Assembly: GCA_001557505.1 (NCBI GenBank)
Contig: LSAX01000005.1
Location: forward strand, 868,001 to 932,000
DNA from: Reticulascus tulasneorum
Lineage: Eukaryota; Ascomycota; Sordariomycetes; Glomerellales; Reticulascaceae
Direction: 5' to 3'
DNA length: 64,000 nucleotides
Every line of letters begins with the position of its first letter. Within the stretch, counting starts at the first letter, position 1. The position numbers and the translations under genes were made by a program. The notes under the pieces were generated by a model. The model was not told the DNA's origin, did no database searches, and saw only the letters and a list, made by a program, of their open reading frames with translations. Positions 47,207 through 58,803 of this stretch are shown piece after piece.

Positions 47207-48565
47207 TCACATCACCACGCAACACCCGCAACGCTTCATACGGTCAAGGTACTTCTCGCGTGGAGCCTGTTCCGATTTTGGTGACTCCTCATCAGACACA
47301 ATAGGTTCATTGAGGTTGGTTGGCGGTGAAGGTTGAGGAATATCGGCATCCTCAGGATTGATGTTATCGACCAATTCAGGGGCATCATTGACAGCGGAAG
47401 TACCAGTGTTATCATCAACGACAACCTCTACGTCTCCTGGTGCCATTGTTGAGGGAGTAGTTGATATATTTGCAGGATCCAGTGGTGTAGCCTGCTCCGG
47501 CAGGGGCTTCGCCGTAGGCAACCGCGATCCAATCGCAGAGTGGCCCGAATACCTCGGTGGATGATCTACCATCGCACTGCTGTCGCTGATGACGTCGAGA
47601 TCAGTTTGAGATGCAGGATTCTGTGATGGTTCACTATTGACTGGTTTGGTCGAGGCAATTTCAATGCCATCAGTGTTAGAGGCATCTTCCGTCTCCAGAT
47701 GATGTTCAGTATTGTCTAATGCGGCGAGTTGTTCAGCCGTAATGGGGGCTTTCTGCTGTGCCTTTGAGCTACCGCCGGTGAAGTGGAAGACGGGAGCCGC
47801 AGCCCCGTCGACAGTACCTCCAGGGAATAGCTTCTCCACAGATTTGTTCATTTCTGGTGAAATGAAATCAATCCTGAAGTCGTGCGTTTTCATCTTCTTT
47901 TGACCCTGAGAAGCCGAGAGAGCTAAGCTTGATGAACTATCAGGGGTTATCCCATGCTGAAGAGCTTGAGAGGGCGCCTGTGGTTGGTTGTGGCCGCGAT
48001 CGGGGAACACTAGAGGCATGGATCCGACGTCGATATCAGCCGCCGGCTTTGCCGTATTTACTGAAAAGATGGACTGGGTTGCAGACTTCGGAGGTTCATC
48101 TTTGGACTTGGAAGCTTCACTTGATGTCGTCGTTGCGGTCTCGCCGGCCCAGACAGTGGTCAGCGATGTCGATGATTCGCCCTGCTCCAACCCAACACGT
48201 TGAAGTTGGGTGGATAGCGTCTCAATCTCTGGCTGACTGATGCTCAGAGTAACATTTCTCCCAGTCCCGGGCCCATAGCATTTCCCAATCGGGCAAGAAA
48301 AGAAATAGCTGTCTTGGCCCCTGTGATTCGTTCTGCGACTTGTGTATCCGCATTCGCACAGCGGGTTGTCACTGTCTACCCCGGTGTCGTCATCAAAGCA
48401 TGCAAAATAGCTTTCAATATGCCAATTCCTGCAGTTATAATAGTGGCGGCCTGAGTTGATGTTATCAGGACTGTAGCGCGTTTTGTGGCGCTTGCAATCT
48501 CTCCCGCAAATGCCACAAGTCGGTGGAGTTGTGAGCGGAAAAGTAAGATCCATGAACCAAACCAC
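47207..48565 (-). CDS. GRF-type zinc-finger protein with C-terminal CaaX box
   Basis: Single exon, 452 aa. Two Cys-rich units occupy the first about 100 residues: CGICGRDCKRHKTRYSPDN...GRHYYNC...FACFDDD, and LCECGYTSRRTN...YFFSCPIGKC. These fit GRF-type zinc fingers (single-stranded nucleic-acid binding in known members). A long low-complexity, acidic, Ser/Thr/Pro-rich region follows (about 115-430). The last residues are KRCGCCVVM: CVVM is a good CaaX box, expected to be farnesylated, with upstream Cys residues available for palmitoylation and nearby basic residues. The start could be M1 or M5. The combination suggests a membrane-tethered nucleic-acid-binding protein, which is unusual and inferred from the motifs alone. 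Confidence 0.8.
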   Translation of the reverse strand: MVWFMDLTFPLTTPPTCGICGRDCKRHKTRYSPDNINSGRHYYNCRNWHIESYFACFDDDTGVDSDNPLCECGYTSRRTNHRGQDSYFFSCPIGKCYGPGTGRNVTLSISQPEIETLSTQLQRVGLEQGESSTSLTTVWAGETATTTSSEASKSKDEPPKSATQSIFSVNTAKPAADIDVGSMPLVFPDRGHNQPQAPSQALQHGITPDSSSSLALSASQGQKKMKTHDFRIDFISPEMNKSVEKLFPGGTVDGAAAPVFHFTGGSSKAQQKAPITAEQLAALDNTEHHLETEDASNTDGIEIASTKPVNSEPSQNPASQTDLDVISDSSAMVDHPPRYSGHSAIGSRLPTAKPLPEQATPLDPANISTTPSTMAPGDVEVVVDDNTGTSAVNDAPELVDNINPEDADIPQPSPPTNLNEPIVSDEESPKSEQAPREKYLDRMKRCGCCVVM

Positions 48566-49980
48566 TTGCTGAGGCTCGCAAACCTACTAGAGTTGCTCTA
48601 TTTAATGCCTTAATTGGTGAAAAAAACTCAAAATGAGGAAGAAACTTGCGATATGTGGTGCCTTACAGTGTAGTGGCTAGTTGGTCTTGGCTAGTTAATG
48701 AACCGCACAGTGGATGCTTCTTCTCGGATCTCATTGCGACTTATACTTCATATCTTGAGAGTGCGTAGACGACCAGTCCATCATGATGCCCATACTCTCA
48801 TGCCCAAGTGGAACCGGTATCAAAGACCAATTTCCACCGAACTTCTCCTGACGCGCCTAGCTTCTCGGCAGCCTATTCCCCAGACCTGTACGACGCATGC
48901 GGCTGCGCATATTGTCGCGGTGCGCTAATCCGCTCGAGGCAACAGATCGATTAACGACTACGGGCGGCTAGATATATAGCTAGAGCCAAGCCAATCTATT
49001 GTTTTGGATCTCGTTGGCTGTGGCTATAAAGCATACGATTATGCAGCCACGGCGCAATTGTGCATATACGTCGTTTCTCATCTAGGGAGGCTTCAAATAT
49101 CAGGCCTGTATTGAGATGCCCTTATTGGGTGAACTCAAGTGGTTGCATAAATAGGGGCCGGACCCAGCGCAACTCGTCGCTGCGGTGTGGCGCTTGCATA
49201 ACCGCCGGGTCACATTCGTTTGCGCATACCTCGCCAATCCGGGCGACAATGATTGGACAATTATATCTTGGGGGCGACGAGATGCCTTCTGCTCTTGCAC
49301 CGGAGATAAGCTCCGGCCAGGTGCTGCGCCCACCAATCTGGTTTCATCGCTTCAGGTATGTGGTTGGAATGGCGATGTTGGGAATCATGGGTTGGCATCG
49401 CCAGCCAGTGAGTCACGTGCAGCGCCGGGTGTGCTGAAGGACCAAAGGTAAGCAGCGGGACCAAGAGAAATCGAGCAGGAAAGTCCCGAGAAGCCTTATA
49501 CCGTCGAATCCATATTCGAAATCGGTGTCTCGAGGGTGGTCAGCTCGGATTCATGCCACCTGACTCCGTGACACGTTCGCGTTCAAGTTGTCGACGTGAC
49601 TGGCGCAAATAGCGGGTTGAGACATTTGGCCTATCAGAGTCACGCGGCCCCACGACAGCTGGACTCGTGGTGCATTTCTCGGGCGGCGAACATGTGCCAA
49701 AGTGCTCGAACCGTCGTATAAGTCTACAGATACTCCCTAAATGCGCTTTCTAGAGATTAACAGACAAAAACAATCGAATTCAGGGTCTAAAGGCTTTCCC
49801 CGCCCTTAGTTTTTCATTTCTGCATTCACAACACGCTTCGGTCCGGCCAGTACAAGTTCATCCCAGTAACATCGGTCCAAAGGAAAAGAAGAAGAGAAAA
49901 TACAAGTTCCATCGATAATTCAGACAAGCGAAGAAATCAACGGATCAGAGCCGATTGTCTGGAATTGTTTTAAGAGTTCG
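48566..49980. other. Intergenic, 1.4 kb
   Basis: ORFs up to 125 codons lack domains. Near 49800-49980 the sequence is CT- then A-rich, fitting the promoter and leader of the next gene. Confidence 0.4.
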
Positions 49981-50718
49981 ATGCCTCGGAACAATGCATA
50001 TGGCTACCCAGCTCTTAAGGGAGCAAGGAAGCATCCGCTCGGAGCTCCGACCATGCCTCTGAAGCGCACAAATCAAATGACACGGTTTCGGCCCCGGGAG
50101 TCTAGTAGGCTTCTTGGTAATGGCGCTCATCAATCCTTAGGAACATATCGGCCATATCCTGCGTTGTCCAGACGTAACAGGCCATATCGATCCTTCCGTG
50201 GGCGATCCGGTGGTTTCAACAGACGTCGGCCGGGAAGAACTCGGGGAAACCAGGTCGGGGGCACGGCGATGAGCGGCTTCAGGGCTTTCCGAACGGGCTA
50301 CTCCAAGTTCCAGGCCCTTTACGGCGGCATCGCCTTCAGCACGAGCATTTTCTTTGCCATCATGAGGTTCAATAATCTTCGAGGCGCAATCGACGACGTG
50401 GAGGAGGAATGTGGCCACGCCGATGTGATTATTGCTCAACTTGATGCGGTACTCGAGGACACAGAAGCCGTGGAGAGTTCGAAGATGGACTCTGCGAGCC
50501 GGAAACTCCTAGCCAAGCTCCAACGCGCAAGAAAGAGCATCACCGGGATTGTCAAGGATCTGCGGGGCCGGGTTGGGAAGTACGATCGGGAAAACTTAAC
50601 GATAGTGGACAAGACTCGCTTCCTCGCTAGCGACTCGAGCAAGGTCTCAAGGCTTAGGATACGGCTGCGGCAGGACCTGGACAATCTGCATGACCTTGTG
50701 GTCTGGCTCGGCAGGTAA
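49981..50718 (+). CDS. Basic membrane protein with helical C-terminal domain
   Basis: Single exon, 245 aa. Residues 1-95 are strongly basic and rich in Arg, Gly and Pro (GFNRRRPGRTRGNQ). A probable transmembrane helix follows (about 110-126, LYGGIAFSTSIFFAIM). The C-terminal about 115 residues are helical with regular Leu/Val/Ile spacing and end KTRFLASDSSKVSRLRIRLR...LHDLVVWLG. That last pattern, an aromatic/Lys block followed by a kV..L...L helix, loosely resembles the N-terminal helical domains of fungal STAND/NLR proteins (PigL_N/SesA/HeLo-like). I cannot confirm homology; the function is unknown. Confidence 0.6.
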   Translation: MPRNNAYGYPALKGARKHPLGAPTMPLKRTNQMTRFRPRESSRLLGNGAHQSLGTYRPYPALSRRNRPYRSFRGRSGGFNRRRPGRTRGNQVGGTAMSGFRAFRTGYSKFQALYGGIAFSTSIFFAIMRFNNLRGAIDDVEEECGHADVIIAQLDAVLEDTEAVESSKMDSASRKLLAKLQRARKSITGIVKDLRGRVGKYDRENLTIVDKTRFLASDSSKVSRLRIRLRQDLDNLHDLVVWLGR

Positions 50719-51210
50719 AAAGCCCCGACAAGATTCATGCTCAGGGCAGCGCAGAATGAGAGCCATGTATGTTAGGTATAGAGGCGCAAGATAGATGCGA
50801 CTAATTTCCTCACAAATTTTACGTAGATATAGGCAACACCCAGTCAACGCTACTCTGGTGCCTTCTGATGAGATTAAGGGCAATGGAAGGAACATGTGCC
50901 GCATGTCTCTAGCAAACGCAATATGCCAGGTAGCGCTATGCGCACTATATTAAGGAACGGACATGGGAGGCCTAGAAACTGGGAGTTTGTGCACAGGGTT
51001 CACAGGAGAGGAATAGCTCTGGCAGTGACCTGCCGTATTTGGACCTTGGGTGTGTTTTGACTATCTAGACCGCGTTAAATCTTCGAGTGTTGTTGGTAGG
51101 CCTCTCACAGAGTATTAATCCCCACAGGCCCCTCCTTTCAAAGTTGGTGATTTAATCAAGCCAATGACAGACACGATCAAAAAGTCTATACTAGGCAACC
51201 AACGGAAATA
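50719..51210. other. Intergenic
   Basis: No gene or repeat recognised. Confidence 0.4.
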
Positions 51211-52044
51211 ATGCCGACCACCCTTTACCCTCATTTTACGCGTATCTGCATACATGTAGTTGTTTTGTTGGCCGCCATTATAAATGGTCGCACAGCTCCT
51301 GTAGATGTCATACCACAAAACAACTTCGAAATATTTCCCGCCTGCAAATCAGAATCTCCATCACAGATGTCAGCTTTGGACCCCTCTGGCGCCTCCGGGC
51401 CATCGCCGCTGCTCGTTCAGCAGCCCCAAGCGCCGCTCCTCGCAGAGCAGATTCACAACCCCCCACCCATAGCCGCCATATCCCAGTCGGGGAAACGTCT
51501 CTACTGGACCCTGCAGGGCCCCCTCGGCTCGTCCATCTCCGTAATGCCTGAGGATCTGAACCCGGACGCACCGCGCGAGGCGTACGTCCAACAGACCGTC
51601 GCCGGCACAGCCTTGCATCCGGTTGCCCATGAGTTCGTGACAGAGCGACCGGTCTCGTCGCTTACGGTGCAGGAAGAGTACCTTAGCGACTGGCAGGATG
51701 AGTGGTGGACAGTGAACATGGAGGGGTTCGACGAGGACGTGCAGCCTGAGCCGGAGGACGAACCGCCCACGTTCGAGCCGCTGGTGGTAAAAGCGTCGGG
51801 GGACTTTGTTACGGTGCACGATTTCGTGTCGGCGGCGCACCCTTGGTTGGTGAGGTTGCGGGGAATGATCCTGCGTGCCAGGAACGTCACGGACGATGAC
51901 TACACACCGGACCCCAGCGCAAAGTTGCTGGTCGCGGCGGAAAACCCTGAGATGCTTAGAGCTGAGGACGAGCAGGAGTGGCTGGCAACGCTGAGGTGGC
52001 GTTTCGAGAAGAACAGGCACCAGCTACTGGGATCCACGGGGTGA
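51211..52044 (+). CDS. Hypothetical secreted or membrane-anchored acidic protein
   Basis: Single exon, 277 aa. The N-terminus (ICIHVVVLLAAIINGRTA, about 11-28) is a signal peptide or anchor. A Pro/Gln/Ser-rich region (50-90) is followed by an acidic domain with several Trp (SDWQDEWWTVNMEGFDEDV, EWLATLRWRF). Only one Cys after the signal. I recognise no family. Strong third-position GC in the second half supports real coding. Confidence 0.6.
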   Translation: MPTTLYPHFTRICIHVVVLLAAIINGRTAPVDVIPQNNFEIFPACKSESPSQMSALDPSGASGPSPLLVQQPQAPLLAEQIHNPPPIAAISQSGKRLYWTLQGPLGSSISVMPEDLNPDAPREAYVQQTVAGTALHPVAHEFVTERPVSSLTVQEEYLSDWQDEWWTVNMEGFDEDVQPEPEDEPPTFEPLVVKASGDFVTVHDFVSAAHPWLVRLRGMILRARNVTDDDYTPDPSAKLLVAAENPEMLRAEDEQEWLATLRWRFEKNRHQLLGSTG

Positions 52045-52370
52045 TGTTGGGGTTTGAGGCGCGGCCGAAACCCGGCTCATCAGGCCGCCAGGCGATGTCC
52101 CGACGACAGAGTCTTAAAAAGTCCGCAGTCAAGGTAGCAATTCTTTATGATTCTTAGTTTACCTTGCCAATCTGATATCACCAATGCCGGCTGTGAATGT
52201 CGACCACGGCCAATGCTTTCCTCAGGTTCCAAAATCCAAACGTTTTAAAGGACTAATTTCCACATCAAGCTCAAGATTGGATCAAATTTCATGTCTGCAG
52301 GTGTTGCCATATCTCATCTGACCAGCATCTTTCTGCCATACAAACCAAATGCGCATACGCAGCCTCAGAA
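52045..52370. other. Convergent intergenic region
   Basis: 3' flanks of two convergent genes; nothing else seen. Confidence 0.4.
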
Positions 52371-52952
52371 TCAGCTACCCTGGTTCCGGTAGCACTCCAG
52401 ATACCCATTCACGTTCGAAACAATATCATCTACACGAAAAGTTAGATGGTTCGCTGACATCATCCAAGGTGGACCACATACTCATATCAATAGACGTGCC
52501 ATGCTCCTTCCTCATTATATCGTAGCATATGCAAGCCATTATGCTACTTGGTGGTGCGCCGTCGTAAACAAGACCTGCAGCACAACCCCAGCAAGTGGCC
52601 ATTCCTCTGCCACTAGAACCAGAAAACTCTGCATTAGATCCGACATTTAAAGAAACCTTCGAAAGGCTATACTCACTCACTTGCGGCTGCTAGCCGTCCG
52701 TTATAGTTTGCAACACAGCGATCGAGATTAAGCTCGGAATATCGAATTGACCCATCTGGACGATAGCAGTGTGCTCTCATTATCCCATCGTGTGTGATTG
52801 ACCACTGCCATAGCTGTTAGCCAGTATGCTGCTGAAATGAGAACTATACTAACATTGCGATTACAGGCGTTGAAGAATCCCCCGGCACTGGCGGTTTCCT
52901 GCAAAGCGGAGAGGGCCATGAAAATGGCAGTAGATGTCGACAAGATCCTCAT
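52371..52952 (-). CDS. Secreted cyanovirin-N homology (CVNH) lectin
   Basis: Four exons on the minus strand: 52952-52854, 52813-52681, 52628-52482, 52429-52371; 145 aa. Splice phases 0, 1 and 1 all agree. A signal peptide (about 1-23) leads into one CVNH domain: the halves show the duplicated CVNH signature ELNLDRCVANYNGRL and SIDMNDIVSNVNGYLEC. Six or more Cys lie in the mature part, more than in classic cyanovirin-N, so extra disulphides are likely. Family knowledge: CVNH proteins bind mannose-type glycans; fungal secreted members are proposed in recognition or defence. No ORF longer than 84 codons covers it, so it is easily missed without splicing. Confidence 0.85.
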
Positions 52953-54141
52953 TTTGAACGAAGCGGACAGTATCCAAGATTCACTATCTAATTAAGGGCT
53001 TCCCACGAGTAGTGGTCCCTTACCTTACGAGGGAAGTTGCCCGGCTTTATACAAGTGGAAGACTTCTCATTGTTGCTCAAGCATCAAAGGGGTTGTTCAA
53101 CAGGCTCAATCCCAATTAAAGACTCACGTCGCATTATTGCAGACTCGTATCAACCCACCCCGTCACAACCGAGCATTGACTACAACAGGCATGGCTGTTA
53201 ATCATGATGTGGATATTTTGGTCCAAATACTCGTACTAGAGTGTACGCTAAGGTAGGAAGCCAAAGATCCAACCATCCACCAACGATATGCAGTAATAAA
53301 GGGAACTGTAGGATGTTTGGTTCTGCTTATACCGTACTGCTTAGTAGCAATATTAACACACAGACATCCTTGACCAGACCAACGTTACTCATCTAATCAG
53401 AAATACGAATTCTAATTTGTCAGGTTCTGGTCAGCTGAGCCTCAAGGTCATCACTTTTCAACCATGCGCTAGTCAGGACGCCAAGGTTGCTCTTGTCAGG
53501 CCCCTCGAGAAATCGGTAATAATTCCACCGACGAGAGATGCAAAGTAGAAAGGCCAAAGTGCCATGACTAGCACGTTGTTACTGGTCTTATGCCTTGTCC
53601 TCAAGCTCGAAAGCGACCACACATTCATGTTAATCAAATAGCAAACAATCACCTCTGCTTCAGCAGAACACAACATGCACAATATACTAATTTTGACATT
53701 GGATACATGACCCCGTTTCCTTGTCAGCGGTAGCTCACTAGCCGCTTGTGGCATGCCGAATTCACCTCTTGTCTTGTCCTGTCACGGTGCGCATTCGGAA
53801 CTTCCAAGCGAGTAATTACCGGCCGAAAAGAGAAGCTGATTGGCGTGTCGGTCTGGAAAGTCGGCGGAGATGGCACTTATGCCAGATAGTGGGGATCTGT
53901 AAGTCAGGGGATGTGCTGAAGGGCCATGCAAATAAGCGTATGTCATTGCTTGGCTCTCGATCCGGTACCGCTCCGAGCTGATGATGATTGTCACGCCAGC
54001 ATTTGCCTAATACGGCGACGCGGCTACTGCAACAAAGATCGAATGACAAGTTCTCCTTTATTACCTAGTTTCGACATCATCGTAGTCAGGCCCACCCCCA
54101 TCAAATACCTTTTGCGGAACTTGTAAACCTGTACCACGCCA
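52953..54141. other. Intergenic, 1.2 kb
   Basis: ORFs up to 93 codons without domains; no repeat or RNA recognised. Confidence 0.4.
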
Positions 54142-57100
54142 CTATCGAGCGGATAAAGGAAATGCCGGACCTCTGAGTGGGCCAGTTATAAAGCCAAGCC
54201 TGTTGAAAGCCGGTACACCCACGGGATTGCCATACCTCCTTCGAAGTAAGAATCTTCCTGTGCATATGCACATAAAATACGGGAATACTGGTCCGGAGCC
54301 TCCCAGGCCGAAAGGATAGGGGATCCAATTTCCGAGTCTCCGCGCCGCGCCGATTTCCTCCATTGCTAACGCTTTCCTCCCTCGGAGCAAGAGGGCAATC
54401 TTGTTGCGCCCATCGACGAATTGTCGCACAAGCTCCTGTGTTGGGCCTCCTGTAATATTTCGAAAATGGTATGGCGGAGGCGCGAACGATGCATCTAACG
54501 GTGTTCCATGGGGTGACTTTGCATTGATGTCTGCGCCGGCCGAGAGGAGGATCTCGACGTATTCGTAGTTGCCCATGTACACAGCATTGTGCAGAGCAGT
54601 GGCTCCATTAGAGTTTCTTGCATTGACATGCTCTGGGCCACGAAACCGGCTGAGAATGAGTTCGAGAACAGGGCGTTGCCCGAAGTTGACGAGTGCGTGT
54701 GGTGCAAATGAGAGATCTTCAACTAGGATGTGAAGGGCGGATGTATGTATGTTGCTGGTTGGGAAGATATTGAAGAACTCAGTAGCGGTTGGAGGTAAAG
54801 TGAAAAGCCACTCCAAACCATTTATGTTAGTCTTCCAGGCCTTATGATGGCTAATCGTGTACCCGAAAAAAGACATCGCGCCTTGTTGCCCCAGATTGTT
54901 CTCCATAGGTATATATGAGTTTCGACCGAGCGTGGATTTAAACTCATCCTCGGTCATACCAGACACAAGCCTTTCAGCAATCCTTATATTGCCGTGCAAT
55001 ATTGCCGAGTGTATAGGTAGCAACCCAGAGTGGTTTCTCGTATCCAATGGGCAATTGTATTGGAGAAGAATGTCCAGTATTTCTGGATTGTCTGGCCCAG
55101 TAACGAGATCAAACACTGCACTGCTCCGCTCGCCGTCGTCATCGTATCCGATCTCGGATCCTCGTCTCGCGAGGCACTCAACGACCGCAGCATCGTTTCT
55201 CTCTATTGCAACGTCCATCAGGCCGTATCCAAACGTCTGCCACTGGTGCCCGGTGACAGTCGTATCTCCAGTTATAGAGGGAGGTTCGAGCCGCTTCGTA
55301 GCCTCATCGATCCAATCCAAAATGCAAACAATCATATTCAAGGGTAGTGACTGGACGGCAATTCTCAATGGTATCCAGACCATATCCCCTATATCAGCCG
55401 TAGACGTCATTTTGGGCAGACTGTTCAAGATCGCCTGAATAATACGGATCTCTTCTTGCTCGGAAACATCCAAAATGAGCCGCTGCGTGGCCGTCACGTC
55501 ACTAAAGAACACAGAGAAAAGGCGCAAGTCTCCTGGTAGCTCTCCGGCTGCATTCAGGCAAAGCTGGAGACTGACAACGTCCCGAACCATAACTGCGCGT
55601 TCGATGGGTGATGTGTGGGTTTCGTACTGGAACATCGGATTAGCCCCTTGGTGGAGTAGTAATCGAACCATAGGCCTATTTTGAGTCTGGATAGCCCAAT
55701 CAAGTGGTGTTCCGGGTAAAAGAGAGTCTCTTGGACCGAGAACATTAAATCCCGGAATCCTCCCCGGGTAGAATCGTATGTCCGTAGCGAGGGCATCAAT
55801 GTTCGCACCTCTGGCTAATAGCATCTGGGTGTGGACGTGGCAGTCGCTACCAAGAGCCAACCAGTGCAACGCGGTTTCTCCCCCCTTCCCGGCTGGTGTC
55901 TTCACTGAGGCTCCGTTCTCTAGTAGGAACATCACTATTTTCAGTCTTCCAGCACGGCAAGCAAGCAGTAGTGGCGTTTCACCCTGTGCATTGGGTTCGT
56001 TGATTGCATCCGGAAACCGATCGATATACTTCTGGCAAAATTCGAGAGGCTGCGCCCAGTTTGACACGGCGATATGGAACAAAGTATTGTTTTTCAATAT
56101 GTAAGACAGTGAGTCGCTGAACTCAACAGGCTCAGTGCCATAGAGCAAGTCTCTCCCCCGCGCCCAAATACTCGCTTGGCTCTCAAGACCGCGGAGGGTT
56201 TCGAGCTGGGCTAGCACTCCTCTTATCTGAGAGGTTGTCCAACGCCCAATCTCACCCCCAGCGATCCATTGATCCAGGGAAAAGTTTGTCCCCATCATCA
56301 TAGAACGAGCTTCGTCCGTGGCCACCAGTAACTTGGGATGGGTTAGTTGGAGGACTCTCCGAGCAGCTTGCGATCCGAACAAGAGAACAGATTGCACCAG
56401 CCACTTTGTGCATGGAAGATGAGTCGGCAGGTTTCCATGCTTCCGGAAGTAGAGAGCCGGTGCAAAAGATTGCAAGACCAATGACCCTGATTGTGCTGCT
56501 TTCAGTAACCAATTTAACGCAGAATCTTCACTCTTGGCATCAACTCCGTATCCATCCACTTCGCAGAAAAAAAGATTTATGGCCATAAAGGGAACATCGG
56601 AAACAATTTGAAGGAGCTCGGAAGATGTACTCCAAGCCAATGCGTTATTAGCTGAGACACAGCTGTGAGTCGATCTGAATGAAGTAAGAAACATTTCGGA
56701 TATTGTTTCGACCGTGGGCTCGTTATGACGGTCGGGAGGACCATCTACCAACGAGAGCTCACAGCAGGCTTGACAAAACGAAAAGTCTGTCTGATACCAT
56801 CTCCGAATTAGGGAACTAATCTCCTTGAAAACCTTCTGTCGGGTTCGTTCTCCAGACCGGAGTCGCACATCCTTCAATTCTTTATTCACAATGTATTTCT
56901 ACACCTAAGTCAGCGTGATCGATACCCGAATAACAGATGGACTTACTAAATTGAATCCGAGTGCATGAGAGAGCTCCAGCTGTAACACAGGATTGTTTAC
57001 CGAGTTTGCGTGAGGCTCGGCCTCGGACTCTTCGCTATATCCGACCGTCAGCTAGAGAAAGAAGTTTAATAGCGGAAAGTACAAGATACGAACAGTGGAG

Positions 57101-58373
57101 TCTCAATCCCTAGACGCTGTAGCTGGACCTTGAAAAGCTCATCGGACATTTCCATTCGATACTCTGGATTTGGATGAAGTAAAATGCGCAGGGCATCAAA
57201 ACAGTCGTCACGAAAGGTATCGCGGTCAACAAACAAATGTCCAAGATCTATCTCGGCTAATCTTGCCAGCTCGTTGGTCTCTTTGAGCCGTTGAATTGTC
57301 TCGTGTGACATTGCTCTTGCTATCCTCTTCAATTCCGCCTCTTCGTCCCGGCGTGGTGAGTGGCCCGTTGCTATCTCTCCCCAAGTGTGTTCGTCGATCT
57401 GTCGTTGACGGAGGGTGATCCACTCATCTTCCAAGTTATATATTTCTCGGAACGGGCTCATGCCATTGCGAAGAGTAACCCATAGCAATAGGCCAAACGA
57501 AAAGATGTCTGCGGCAGGAGCCCACTGTGCCTTGATCTTCTTAGGTTTACCGTCCTCTCCAACGCACTAGGATCGTCATTTCGAGTCCGTATAGGATCAC
57601 GAAAGGTTTAAGCTTACCTCAGGAGCACGCCACGGGTCAGTCCCTGCAATTTGAAGCATCGAATCGTCCAAAACATCGAACCTCACGGAGCTACCAAAAT
57701 CGGAGACCTTAGGGACTAAGGATCCCTCCCCGATGCTTTTTATCAAAATGTTTTCGCATTTAATGTCTCCATGCACAAAGCCTGCTGAGTGCATGGCATC
57801 AAGCCCCTGGCCGATCGCAACAAAAAGCTCGGTTTTCGTGTTTATTGTCAGTTTCTGGGCCCTGAGCAGCTCCATGAGAGTGCAATCGCAGTACTCGGTT
57901 ACAAGTGTAGGCCACAGCGCTCCCGCGCTGTCTCGATCTTCCCAGATTACAGCATGCAGCTTGACAAGATATTCAATGTCGCGAAGCCGCGGGGCCGTCA
58001 TAACCTTGATTTCGTTCATCGCCGCTCTAAGCACGCTGCTCTCTTGGTTGTCCTTCATTGGCGTGATTCTTTTAAGAGCAACTATTGTGCCGCGGTCCAA
58101 CATTTCCTTAGTGTAAGTGTTCATGGTCTCCATCCGATCCTCTGGACTGTCTATGATGTATCTGTATACCACGGAGTGGGTTCCTCTGCCAACGAAATGG
58201 CCAAGACTAGAGAATTTTTTCCGAGCCATTGATATACCTGATCGTTGGATCTGTTGTAGGAAAAGAAACCAAGGTAGTCCATCTTCGAAGCTTCTTCGGT
58301 CGGTCTCTATCTCTGGTCCATCTGAGTCCGTCTGTCTTGAGTCCGGAGAAAAGTCGAACAGGAGTGCTGCCAT
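54142..58373 (-). CDS. Protein kinase - ankyrin-repeat protein
   Basis: Four exons on the minus strand: 58373-57618, 57566-57090, 57051-56947, 56898-54142; 1364 aa; all junctions phase 0. The kinase domain (about 50-410) is complete: GRGTHSVVY loop, VALKR (K101), helix-C Glu (E121), HGDIKCEN (D203, N208), DFG (225-227), and GTDPWRAPE, where the first intron falls right after APE. A middle region (about 411-750) is helical with Cys-rich FSFCQACCEL. Ankyrin repeats follow (GETPLLLACRAGRLKIVMFL, GETALHWLALGSDCHVHTQML, GTPLDWAIQTQNRPMVRLLL, LLPIHSAILHGNIRIAERL, GATALHNAVYMGNYEYVEIL). The second intron is only 38 nt; if not real, kinase and ankyrin parts are separate genes. Divergent from the HeLo-pseudokinase gene, 430 bp apart. 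Likely an intracellular signalling kinase with a recognition array. Confidence 0.82.
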
Positions 58374-58803
58374 GGCGGTTGAGTTGCATATGTGTCAGAT
58401 TGAGGGTGGCATCTAGGGATTAAGTATAGCCAGTTAAAACATGAATCGTTCAGAAATGACCCTTGGGATTGTCAGTTCATATTAGAAGTTAGGAGAAACC
58501 CCCGAATTAGCGCATTCACATCGTCGCAGGTAAGCGAGACTCACGAGCTGAAAACTGATGGTGGCACGGAATCTGCCCGTTTATGGGCGGAATCTTCCAT
58601 GCTCGTGGCGTCGAATCCAATAAAACGCCTCTCATCTGATCACAAGCTGAGATTCACAGCCTTAGAGCTCACAGCCCCCCACCCCTCGATTCTCTCTCCA
58701 GCTTGCTCTATATCTGGACACGGAAACGAGAATCATTACTATCGACGCATTCTCTCAAATTCGTTCTGGGCAAACCACATCCTTATATTTACATCAAGCT
58801 TTC
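58374..58803. promoter_or_regulatory. Shared divergent promoter of kinase-ankyrin and HeLo-pseudokinase genes
   Basis: The 430 bp between the two ATGs must contain both promoters. The right side is CT-rich (58680-58750), a usual fungal leader. No specific operator identified. Confidence 0.55.

Noticed and set aside
49060..49437. 125-codon ORF between the GRF and basic-membrane-protein genes
   Set aside because: No domain, poor coding look and competing frames of similar length.
53473..53754. 93-codon minus-strand ORF with a hydrophobic stretch
   Set aside because: Starts without signal-peptide features and has no homology I recognise; likely chance.
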